From Gammaproteobacteria bacterium (lineage in GTDB: Bacteria > Pseudomonadota > Gammaproteobacteria > Steroidobacterales > Steroidobacteraceae): DNA of 62,910 nt. Below the pieces are notes generated by a model, which was given only the letters and a program-made list of their open reading frames with translations, was not told the origin of the DNA and ran no database searches. The translations under genes were made by a program, and so were the position numbers. Where the stretch lies: contig JAQGOE010000302.1 in assembly GCA_028293725.1 (NCBI GenBank), positions 1 through 62,910 on the forward strand, written 5' to 3'. The first letter of the stretch is position 1; the number at the start of each line of letters is the position of its first letter. Shown one piece after another: positions 7,676 to 21,702 of the stretch.

Positions 7676-9049
7676 TTGCAGGGTCAGGGGCGTCCGCGCA
7701 TCGTCATTGTGGGGTGTGGATTCGGCGGCCTGTTCGCAGCCCGGGAGCTGCGGCGAGCCCCTGCCGATGTACTCGTCATCGACCACAATAATTTCCACCT
7801 GTTCCAGCCGCTGCTGTACCAGGTCGCCTCGGCGGCGTTGGCGCCCGCGGACATCGCGCAGCCGATCCGTACGATCCTCCGACACCAGGCCAACGCCTCG
7901 GTCATGCTGGGCGAGGTCGACCGGGCGAACTTAAGCGAGCAGTACGTGCACGCCGGCGACAGCCGGGTGCCTTTCGACTTTCTCATCCTCGCTCCCGGCG
8001 CTGTGGATAACTATTTCGGCCATGCGCAGTGGCATGGTTTCGCGCCGGGCATGAAGGAGGTTGAGGACGCGACCCTCATCCGCTCCAGGATGCTGCGATC
8101 TTTCGAGACGGCCGAGGTCGAGTCCGATCCCCAGGAACGGGCGGCGCACCTGGCTTTTGTCATTGTCGGGGGAGGACCAACCGGTGTGGAACTGGCCGGA
8201 GCGATTAAAGAGCTGGCGGTCGATGTGATCGCGAGCGACTTTCGGGTCGCGGATACGCGGCGCGCGCGTGTGATCCTCATCGAAGCTGGCCCACGGCTGC
8301 TACCGGCAATGCATGCCGATTCATCGGAGCGGGCTTTGAAGCAGCTTCATGGGCTCGGAGTGGAAGTACTCCTGGGCAAGCCCGTCACCGCGATTTTCGC
8401 GGATGGGGTCGAGGTCGGGGGAGAGCGCATCCGAAGCTATAACGTCATCTGGGCGGCAGGAGTGCGGGCCGCCCCATTGGTTGCGACGCTGGGAGCCGAG
8501 CTCGGTCCGGGAGGACGGGTCAAGGTATTGCCGGACTGCTCGATTCCCGGCCACCCCAATGCATTTGTGATCGGCGACGCCGCTTACCTGGTCGACTCGG
8601 CATCGGGGCAGACTGTGCCGGGGGTGTCGCAAGGCGCACTGCAGATGGGGCGCTATGTCGCCAAGGTGATCGAGGCGGAGTTGCGCTCCGGCGCGTCCGC
8701 CGCCCGGAAGTTGCGTACCAGCGGCTTCCATTACAAAGACCTGGGCTCCATGGCCACCGTCGGTAAGTCCCGCGCCGTCGTCGAGATCGGCCGGCTGCAC
8801 TTCGGCGGCCTGTTGGCGTGGTTTGCCTGGATGGCCCTGCACATCACCGTGCTCATCGGCTTCCGCAACCGGGTGTCGGTGCTGTTGTCCTGGATCTACA
8901 GCTACATCTTTTTCCGCCGCGGCTCGCGCCTCATCACGGGGCTGGCACCGACGAGCATCAAACAGCCGATCGCTCCCGCGACTTCGACCTTGCCGACGGG
9001 AGTGCCTGCGGGGGCAGCCGCGCCGGCACCGACTCCCGGACCTGAATGA
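7676..9049 (+). CDS. ndh: Type II NADH dehydrogenase (NDH-2), FAD-dependent
   Basis: Non-proton-pumping NADH:quinone oxidoreductase, peripheral on the inner membrane. Its 457 residues carry an N-terminal FAD-binding Rossmann motif (IVIVGCGFGGLFAA, residues 9-22), HLFQPLLYQVAS typical of NDH-2, a second NAD-binding motif (VIVGGGPTGVELAG, about 162-175), the FAD-contacting segment NAFVIGDAAYLV (about 298-309), and a hydrophobic C-terminal membrane-anchoring region (LLAWFAWMALHITVLIGF). The start is a TTG with AGGAG 8 bases upstream; an ATG at 7668 is out of frame. The stop overlaps the next gene's ATG (ATGA), so the ABC exporter is translationally coupled. The C-terminal 25 residues are Pro/Ala-rich. 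Confidence 0.93.
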   Translation: MQGQGRPRIVIVGCGFGGLFAARELRRAPADVLVIDHNNFHLFQPLLYQVASAALAPADIAQPIRTILRHQANASVMLGEVDRANLSEQYVHAGDSRVPFDFLILAPGAVDNYFGHAQWHGFAPGMKEVEDATLIRSRMLRSFETAEVESDPQERAAHLAFVIVGGGPTGVELAGAIKELAVDVIASDFRVADTRRARVILIEAGPRLLPAMHADSSERALKQLHGLGVEVLLGKPVTAIFADGVEVGGERIRSYNVIWAAGVRAAPLVATLGAELGPGGRVKVLPDCSIPGHPNAFVIGDAAYLVDSASGQTVPGVSQGALQMGRYVAKVIEAELRSGASAARKLRTSGFHYKDLGSMATVGKSRAVVEIGRLHFGGLLAWFAWMALHITVLIGFRNRVSVLLSWIYSYIFFRRGSRLITGLAPTSIKQPIAPATSTLPTGVPAGAAAPAPTPGPE

Positions 9050-10908
9050 CTCCAAAGGCCCTGCCTAACACCCGGCGGGCTCGCGCGGCGCCCGCCGAGG
9101 GCGAGTCCGTGACTCTCCAAGGCTTCTTCGGCGTGTTCCGCTACAGCCGGCGGGCCGTGGAGTTGGTCTGGAGCACCAATCGCGGGCTCACGATGGCGCT
9201 GGCGGCATTGACGCTGGTGGCGGGCATTCTCCCTGCCTCCGTTGCTTATGTTGGCTCGCTGATCGTCGACGCCGTGGTGGCGGCGATGCGATCCTTGCAA
9301 GCACACAGCCCGGCGCACGTCGTCGAGTTGGTGGCGCTCGAAGGCGCCCTGATCACATCGATCGCGGCGGCCCAGCGCGGTCTGTCGCTTTGCCAGTCAC
9401 TGCTGCGCGCGCAGTTGGGGCAGCGGGTCAACGTGATGATCCTGGAAAAGGCGTTGACGCTGGATCTCGGTCATTTCGAGGACTCCGAGTTCTACGACAA
9501 GCTCACACGCGCGCGCCGCGAAGCCTCCACGCGGCCTCTGAGCCTGGTGACCCGAACCTTCGGCCTGGTGCAGAACGGCATCTCGCTGGCGAGCTATGCG
9601 GCGCTGCTGAGCCACTTCTCGCCGTGGGCCGTCATTGTGTTGATGTTGGCCGGGCTGCCGGCGTTCATCGCCGAAACCAAATTCTCCGGGGATGCGTTTC
9701 GCCTGTTCCGCTGGCGCTCGCCGGAGACTCGCATGCAAATCTACCTCGAGACCGTGCTCGCCCGCGAGGATCACGCCAAGGAAGTGAAGCTCTACGGCCT
9801 CGGCCCGCGCCTGCTGGAGCGCTATCGGGACATCTTTCGGCGTCTTTACAAGGAAGACCGCTCGCTCACCATCAGGCGCGACGCATGGGGTTTCGGTCTC
9901 GGACTCATCGGTACTGTCGCATTCTATGCGGCCTACGCCTGGATCGCGGTCAGCACGGTACGACAGGCGATCACGCTGGGACAGATGACGATGTACGTGG
10001 CGCTGTTTCGCCAGGGACAGTCTGCCGTGTCAGCTATTCTTTCCGCGGTCGGTGGCATGTACGAGGACAATCTCTACCTGTCGACTCTGTATGAATACTT
10101 GGAAACCCCGGTGCCGACACCCGCGGGTGCGGCCATCAAGGGGCCTCATCCCGAGGATGGCATCCGCTTCGAGGATGTGAGTTTCACCTATCCGGGAGCG
10201 GAACAACCGGCGCTCGAGCACGTGGACCTGCACCTGGTCCCCGGGGCGAGCCTGGCGCTGGTGGGCGAGAACGGCTCCGGTAAAACCACCCTCATCAAAC
10301 TCCTGACGCGTCTTTACCAGCCCACTTCCGGCCGCATTCTGCTCGATGGCCGTGACTTGGCCGAATGGGAGGAGCAGGCGCTGCGTGAGCGTATCGGGGT
10401 CATTTTCCAGGATTTCACGCGCTACCAGATGTTAGTGGGTGAGAACGTGGGCGCTGGCGATGAGCGCTATTTCGAAGATGAAACGCGCTGGCGCGAGGCT
10501 GCCGCAAAAGGCCTCGCGAGCGAGTTCATCGAGACACTACCGGCCGGTTACCAGACGCAACTCGGCAAGTGGTTCAAGGACGGCCGCGAGCTCTCGGGCG
10601 GCCAGTGGCAGAAGATCGCGCTCGCCAGGGCGTTCATGCGCACGCGCGCCGACATCCTGGTGTTGGATGAGCCGACGGCCGCGATGGATGCCCAGGCCGA
10701 AGCCGATATCTTCGAGCACTTCCGCCAGCTCGCCAAGGACCGGATCACGATCCTCATCTCGCACCGGTTCTCCACCGTGCGGATGGCAGACAAGATCGCG
10801 GTACTCGATCGTGGGCGCATCGTCGAGTGTGGCAGCCATGAGGAGCTCATGCGACTCGACGGCCGCTACGCGCACCTGTTCACGCTACAGGCGCGAGGGT
10901 ACCGGTAG
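9046..10908 (+). CDS. ABC exporter, fused membrane and ATPase domains (MsbA/LanT-like, no peptidase)
   Basis: This 620-residue half-transporter has a six-helix membrane domain at about 45-345 and a nucleotide-binding domain after 370. The Walker A motif GENGSGKTT is at 407-415, the signature LSGGQWQK at 516-523, Walker B ILVLDEP at 537-543, and the switch His in ILISHRFSTV. There is no N-terminal C39 peptidase domain. The DLGHFEDSEFYDKL segment is of a type I associate with peptide and lipid exporters. It overlaps the NDH-2 stop by 4 bases. Proteobacterial lasso clusters often use an exporter of this size and layout (McjD-like). Its position beyond the regulatory genes makes a lasso role possible but unproven. 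Confidence 0.85.
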   Translation: MTPKALPNTRRARAAPAEGESVTLQGFFGVFRYSRRAVELVWSTNRGLTMALAALTLVAGILPASVAYVGSLIVDAVVAAMRSLQAHSPAHVVELVALEGALITSIAAAQRGLSLCQSLLRAQLGQRVNVMILEKALTLDLGHFEDSEFYDKLTRARREASTRPLSLVTRTFGLVQNGISLASYAALLSHFSPWAVIVLMLAGLPAFIAETKFSGDAFRLFRWRSPETRMQIYLETVLAREDHAKEVKLYGLGPRLLERYRDIFRRLYKEDRSLTIRRDAWGFGLGLIGTVAFYAAYAWIAVSTVRQAITLGQMTMYVALFRQGQSAVSAILSAVGGMYEDNLYLSTLYEYLETPVPTPAGAAIKGPHPEDGIRFEDVSFTYPGAEQPALEHVDLHLVPGASLALVGENGSGKTTLIKLLTRLYQPTSGRILLDGRDLAEWEEQALRERIGVIFQDFTRYQMLVGENVGAGDERYFEDETRWREAAAKGLASEFIETLPAGYQTQLGKWFKDGRELSGGQWQKIALARAFMRTRADILVLDEPTAAMDAQAEADIFEHFRQLAKDRITILISHRFSTVRMADKIAVLDRGRIVECGSHEELMRLDGRYAHLFTLQARGYR

Positions 10909-10928
10909 GAGCCTGTGGCTGCCGGGAG

Positions 10929-11378
10929 TCAGGTGCCGCTCGCGCTACCGGGCGACTTCGCTTCCTCGGCTTCCTTGCGCATATCCTGTCGCATGCGCAG
11001 ATAGTCCACCGGACGAATCTGCTCGATCGGGCAGCGCCACTGCCGGCCCACCTTCACGAAGTCGAAGCGCGCGGACACGGTACTCGCCGTGGAAGTGAGT
11101 CCGATCCGGTCGACGAACTCCAGGTTGTCACAGGGTGGGGCGACCTTGATCAGGTAGGCCTGGTTGATGGTGGTCCAGACCACGAGCTCGTTGGTCCCAA
11201 TCGGCTGCCAGCTATCGTAGCGACCGAGATAGGTGAACCGCTCTACCGGCGCGCCGGCGTACGCTTCGTATCGAGCGCGCTGCGCGTCCTGGCGCTGCTT
11301 CAGGGGAATGCCGGAACACGCTGTGAGGAGTGCCGTGGCGGACAGCAGCCACGCACCGGGAAATTTCAGTCCGCGCAT
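10929..11378 (-). CDS. DUF6491-type lipoprotein
   Basis: This 149-residue protein has a lipoprotein signal peptide with lipobox LLTAC (lipidated Cys at about residue 21). It is predicted to be anchored in the outer or inner membrane facing the periplasm. The body has RFTYLGRYDSWQPIG and LRMRQDMRKEAEEA, which resemble the DUF6491 family of proteobacterial lipoproteins; no activity is known to me. A strong ribosome site (AAGGAGA) precedes ATG at 11378. It lies downstream of treY on the same strand with a 47-base gap, and converges with the ABC exporter gene. The link to the glucan operon is only positional. Confidence 0.72.
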   Translation of the reverse strand: MRGLKFPGAWLLSATALLTACSGIPLKQRQDAQRARYEAYAGAPVERFTYLGRYDSWQPIGTNELVVWTTINQAYLIKVAPPCDNLEFVDRIGLTSTASTVSARFDFVKVGRQWRCPIEQIRPVDYLRMRQDMRKEAEEAKSPGSASGT

Positions 11379-11425
11379 GTTCTTCTCCTTCAGGCACAGC
11401 GGCCTACACTGGAGTTAAACGCAGT

Positions 11426-14329
11426 TCAAACGCCCGAGTTGACCCGGGAACGGTGTAACAAAGCCACCGGGAAATGGTCAAGGGCCACTGCCGCCAGGAT
11501 CCCAGCGCGCTCGCCCTGTTTTACCGGCGTGACTTCCGAACCGTCTAGGATGTTTCGTAATCCGCCGCTGCCGACGTCGTAGCCGCGCGGAAGCTCGACC
11601 ACGGTGCTCTCCCATACATCCGCTCCGAGCGGCGGCTGGTCGCGGTCTCCGAGAAGACGAAGATAGAGTCGTGGCGCGATCACCACTACCAGCTCGCCTT
11701 CGTAGCGGCGCGCATAGGCGCACAGGTTTGACGCGTGCTCGCCGCTCACCCGGAGTGGGAGATACTCTCCGCGGCGGAACAATTCCTCATGCCCGCGACG
11801 AAACTGCAACACCTTCCAAGTGAGATACAGCTTACAGCGGCCGTCGCCCAGGTTGTCCACGAGCGCGCGGACCCGCCCCGCATCGGGCTCCTGTAAGTCA
11901 CGCAATTCCGCCAACATCCGGCGGCGTTGCCCGTAGTCGACCGGACGGCGATTGTCGGGGTCCACCAGCGAGAAATCCCAGATCTCATTGCCCTGGTACG
12001 TGTCCGGCACGCCCGGTGCGGTGAATTTGCACAGGGCCTGCGACAAGCCGTTCAATAGACCGAACCGCGCCAGGCGCCGCTGGACTGCCATCAGGTCGCT
12101 CAAGAACAGGTTGCCCTCGCGCAGCTCCAGCGTCGTGTGCACGAATTGCTTGAGGGCATCCTCGTAGTCCGTATTGACGTTGGCCCAGCTGGTGCGAACC
12201 TTGGCTTCGCGCGCGGCCTTGATCAGGTAAGCCTCGATGCGCTCGAGAAATGCACCGTGGCCGGGAGCCTCGAGTTCGCCGAGCGGCCACGTGCCGATCA
12301 GAGTCTGATAGAGGAGGCTCTCGTCGTTCAGCGAGGGCGCCGGCTGGCCGTCCACTTCGCGCTTGCGCGTGCGGTTCATGCGGTTCCAGCGCTCGATGGT
12401 CTTGCGCCAGACCATGGTCATCTCAGACAACACGTTGATCCGCGCGCGGACATCTTCCGAGCGCTTGGTGTCATGCGTGGAAGTGCCGAGCATCTCCTGC
12501 GGCCAGTACTTGGCGCGATACTGCGAGTCGGCGTGGAACGCCTGGACGCTCGTGCCGTAAGCATCCGGCTCGCCGCCCACTTCGTTGAGCGACGTGAGTC
12601 GGTTGAATCGATAGAGCGCCGTATCCTCCACACCTTTCGCGGTGATAGGTGCCGTGACCTGTTGGAATTTCATCGCGAAGGCGCGCAGCCGGTCGCGACT
12701 GCGCTGCGTCGGTGCAGGGAGCTCGAGGAGCAGAGCCGAGCGTACAAAATCGAGCACCGGCGCCTCGGTAGCCGAGCGCCGTCGCTTGGCGGTGGCGACT
12801 GCCCACTCGATATAACGGCGGTCACTGTCCGAAACCGACTCGGCGATATAAGTCCGGTACACGGGGAAGCAGGCGATGACCTCCGCGAGCGCATGCCGCA
12901 GACTGTTGAAAGTGAAGTCGCGTGAGCGGCGATCGGTCTGGGCGATCCGGGCCAGCCGGTTCGCCACGACGTTCAGCTCGGAGGACAGTGAGCGGCGTAA
13001 GACCAGGTGCTGGCACTCGTAAGCGACATTCGGCCATTCGAGGTTCTCGTCGATGAAGCCGCGGTACACACGGTCCATGCGGGCCCGGGTCGCGGCGTCG
13101 ACGAGCATCCGGTTCACCACGTTCGCGAAGTGATAGCCGGTCTCCCCGTGCACCGGCCAGTCCGGCGGCAGATGCTCGTACGAGGCCGTGATCTTTTCCA
13201 CCACCAGGTAGATGGGCAGCGCGGCGGTGTTGGATGTTACCTCGGCGACCCGTTGTTGCAGTCTTTTGAAGTAACCCGCCGGGTCGTAGAGCCCGTCCGG
13301 GTGGTCGATACGCAATCCGTCGATCTTGCCCGCTCCTACCAGCTCGAGTACGAGCTTGTGGGTGGCCTCAAACACCGCCTCGTTCTCCACTCGCAGAGCC
13401 GCGAGAGTGTTCACGTCGAAGAAGCGGCGATAGTTGATGTCGTCGGAAGCCACTCGCCAGTAGGCAAGCTGATAAGCCTGCGCCTCGAGCAACTCATGCA
13501 GGGCGTCGAAACCGGCCGCCTCCTTGGGGTCCCCGGCGAAGCTACCTACTCCGGCTTCAATCGCTTCGGCCACACCGCGGTTCGCGGCGTAGAGGTCAGC
13601 CAGCGCTCGCTTACGGGATTCTTTTTCCTGGTGCCGCTCCTTGATTTGTTGTTCGGTGGGCTCGTGACGGTCCGGCAGCTCACCGAATGCCCGGCGCAGC
13701 GCTTCGAGCCCGGTGTTCGACGTGCGCGCCAGCACCCGGTCGAGCACGCGCGGATAAGTCCGAGGATCCAAGGGGAAGCGGTGCTCGTGATAAAACACGG
13801 AGAACGAGCCGGATTCCGGCTCGAAACGCAGCACGATCTCCCCGCTCTCCAGTACTACCCCGTAAGCGTCTCCCAGCACAGGAACCAGAACTTTGCCGGC
13901 CAACGCGGGATTCGCAGGGCTCCAGTCGATGTCGAAAAAATCCGCGTACATCGACGCCTGGCCGTTTTCGAGGACATCCATCCACCAGGCATTGTCGGCG
14001 CCCATGATGCCGACATGATTCGGCACGATGTCGAGCACGTGCCCCATGCCATGTGCACGCAACTCTGTCACGAACCGCTCGAAGTCGGCGCGGTCGCCGA
14101 TTTCGGGGTTGAGCGAGTTGTGATCGACTACGTCGTAGCCGTGATTGCTGCCGGCACGCGCGCGGAAGTAAGGCGAGCAGTAGACGTGACTGATGCCGAG
14201 CTCGGCCAGATACGGAATGATCGCGGTCGCGTCCTTGAACGTGAAGCCCGAATTGAGCTGTACACGGTACGTGGCCCGCGGGACGAGAGCCTCCCGCCGG
14301 CTCGCCACCTGGTGCTCACTTTCCGCCAA
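11426..14329 (-). CDS. treY: Malto-oligosyltrehalose synthase TreY
   Basis: GH13 enzyme that converts the reducing-end alpha-1,4 glucose linkage of a malto-oligosaccharide to alpha,alpha-1,1, giving maltooligosyl-trehalose. Its 967 residues begin the catalytic part with RATYRVQLNSGFTF and contain DIVPNHVGI at about 100-108. The catalytic nucleophile Asp342 sits in KIDGLRIDHPDGL, and typical TreY segments TAPGVPDTYQGNE and DPDNRRPVDY are in the C-terminal half. The TTG start at 14329 overlaps the treZ stop by 14 bases, so the pair is coupled. TreY and TreZ act in sequence to release trehalose from glycogen-like glucan produced by the rest of this operon. Confidence 0.95.
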   Translation of the reverse strand: MAESEHQVASRREALVPRATYRVQLNSGFTFKDATAIIPYLAELGISHVYCSPYFRARAGSNHGYDVVDHNSLNPEIGDRADFERFVTELRAHGMGHVLDIVPNHVGIMGADNAWWMDVLENGQASMYADFFDIDWSPANPALAGKVLVPVLGDAYGVVLESGEIVLRFEPESGSFSVFYHEHRFPLDPRTYPRVLDRVLARTSNTGLEALRRAFGELPDRHEPTEQQIKERHQEKESRKRALADLYAANRGVAEAIEAGVGSFAGDPKEAAGFDALHELLEAQAYQLAYWRVASDDINYRRFFDVNTLAALRVENEAVFEATHKLVLELVGAGKIDGLRIDHPDGLYDPAGYFKRLQQRVAEVTSNTAALPIYLVVEKITASYEHLPPDWPVHGETGYHFANVVNRMLVDAATRARMDRVYRGFIDENLEWPNVAYECQHLVLRRSLSSELNVVANRLARIAQTDRRSRDFTFNSLRHALAEVIACFPVYRTYIAESVSDSDRRYIEWAVATAKRRRSATEAPVLDFVRSALLLELPAPTQRSRDRLRAFAMKFQQVTAPITAKGVEDTALYRFNRLTSLNEVGGEPDAYGTSVQAFHADSQYRAKYWPQEMLGTSTHDTKRSEDVRARINVLSEMTMVWRKTIERWNRMNRTRKREVDGQPAPSLNDESLLYQTLIGTWPLGELEAPGHGAFLERIEAYLIKAAREAKVRTSWANVNTDYEDALKQFVHTTLELREGNLFLSDLMAVQRRLARFGLLNGLSQALCKFTAPGVPDTYQGNEIWDFSLVDPDNRRPVDYGQRRRMLAELRDLQEPDAGRVRALVDNLGDGRCKLYLTWKVLQFRRGHEELFRRGEYLPLRVSGEHASNLCAYARRYEGELVVVIAPRLYLRLLGDRDQPPLGADVWESTVVELPRGYDVGSGGLRNILDGSEVTPVKQGERAGILAAVALDHFPVALLHRSRVNSGV

Positions 14330-16195
14330 CGCCGCGCTCCAGCAGCCACGTGACGCTCCATGGGGCGAGCTCGTTCCGTTTCATTGCCGCGCGGATGTTG
14401 GGATGGGTCGCAAAGATCAAACGCCCGGCTACCCGGCCGAGCACCGGCACAGCGTGATCCGTCAGATTCGCCAGCAGGTGCAGGGTCGAGCCGTCATCGA
14501 GTCCCCAATCGACGGCGAAAGCGCCGCTGGCTTCCAGTTTGGTACAAGTCCCGGAGCGGATCTTCGGGATGAGCGGCACGATGTCACGCTGTCGGATGGC
14601 CAGCAGCCGCTGGAATTTATCGAGGGTGTCGGCGTGCTGCCGTTGCTGGAGCACGCTCCAGTCCAGATGCGCCGAGCGGAAAGTCTCGAGGGAGGTCGGA
14701 TCGGGCAACGCCGCCACGCCACCCTTGTCAGCGAATTCCTCGAAGCGGGCGAATTCGCGCTTGCGGCCTTCGCGCACTTTGGCGGCGAGCTCCGGCTCGA
14801 AGTCGCAGAAATAAGGAAACGGTTGCGGCGCTTCCCACTCCTCGCCCATGAAGAGCATCGGTGGGGAGGGCGCCAGCAGCAGCACGGCATACGCGGCGCG
14901 CAACGCCTCCTCCGAGCGCGCGATGGCGTCGATTCTTTCGCCAAAAGCGCGATTACCAATCTGGTCGTGGTTCTGCAGGAAGTTGACGAAGGCCGTCGGC
15001 GGCAGATGCGTGCTGGGTTCGCCACGCGGGCTTCCTTGGTGAGCGGACATCTGCCCCTGGTAACCGAACCCTTCGGCCAGGCAACGACACAACATGGCGT
15101 AGGGGTTTTCTACATAGTCCTCGTAGTACCCGTCCTTTTCCCCCGTCAGCAATGTGTGCAGGCAATGGTGTATATCGTCGTTCCATTGCGCATCGAAAGT
15201 AGCGTCGGCAGCGGGCGGCCCGAGAAAGCGCGCGTGATTGGCCCCATTTTCCAACACGAGAAAGAGGTTCCGCTCGCGCCCCGGCCCGGCGTGGGCGGCG
15301 CGCGCTATCTCGGTCAGGATGTTCGGCTCACTGTCGTCGAGGATGGCGTGGACCGCATCGAACCGCAGGCCGTCGAAGTGGTACTCCTCGAGCCAGTAGA
15401 GCGTGTTGTGTATGTAGAAGTCGCGTACGTTGCGCGAGCCGGGCGAGTCGCCCCCGCTGGGGGTTCCCTCGCTAGCCGCTCGGTCGAAATTGATGGCGGC
15501 TCCCCACGGTGTGTGATGCCGGTCGGTGAAGAACTGCGGCGCGTAGAGGTGCAGGTAGTTGCCTTCCGGCCCGAAGTGGTTGTAGACGACGTCGAGCATC
15601 ACGGCGATACCACGCCGGTGAGCTGCGGCGATGAGGGATTTCAGCTCCTCTGGCCGGCCGTAAGCGGACTCCGGAGCGAATTGCAACACGCCGTCATATC
15701 CCCAGCCCCGTTTGCCGGGAAAATCGGCAATGGGCATGAGCTCGATGGCGGTGACCCCCAGCCCGGCCAGGTGGTCGAGCCTCTTCTCCACACCTGCGAA
15801 GCTTCCTTCCGGGCTGAAGGTGCCGACGTGCAGCTCGTAGATCACGGCCTCGTGCCACGGCCGGCCGCGCCATGCGTCGTCGTCCCATTGGAAAGCCTCA
15901 GGGTCGACGACCTCACTGGGTCCATGAATGTCGTCGGGATTACTCCGGGAGGCGGGGTCGGGCACCTCGGTCTTCCGGTCGATCCGGTAGCGGTACCGGC
16001 TCCCGGCGTGAGCCTCACCGGTGACGAGCTCGAACCAGCCGTCCGGCTGCGCACTCATTTTGAGCGCGCGCGCCTCGCCGGCCCCTTGGTAGAGCATCAG
16101 CTCGACCTCATGCGCAGCCGGCGCCCAGAGGCGAAAACGGACCTGGCCCGCGGGCGTCAGCTCCGCCCCAAAGGGCATGCTATGGAGACGCAGGC

Positions 16196-16199
<4 letters not shown>
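14316..16199 (-). CDS. treZ: Malto-oligosyltrehalose trehalohydrolase TreZ
   Basis: GH13 hydrolase that releases free trehalose from the maltooligosyl-trehalose made by TreY. About 627 residues: an N-terminal CBM48-like domain (VRFRLWAPAAHEVELML), then MLDVVYNHFGPEGNYL at about 201, nucleophile Asp281 in FDGLRFDAVHAI, acid Glu317 in FLVLENGA, and the transition-state Asp in NHDQIGNRAFGER. The ATG at 16199 overlaps the glgX stop as ATGA. A longer frame to 16319 lies inside glgX and is unlikely. It sits between glgX and treY in a tightly overlapping series, so the three proteins should be made together. Confidence 0.95.
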
Positions 16200-18346
<2,147 letters not shown>

Positions 18347-18347
18347 C

Positions 18348-21641
<3,294 letters not shown>

Positions 21642-21702
21642 CCCGATACCCCGTTGTGCAAAGCAGTCCTCAGTGCAAGCAAGGACTATGCCTAGTTATG
21701 CA

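Noticed and set aside
7452..7934. 160-residue plus-strand frame overlapping the ndh start
   Set aside because: Out of frame with the NDH-2 protein, Arg/Ser/Cys-rich and without homology; typical random high-GC frame.
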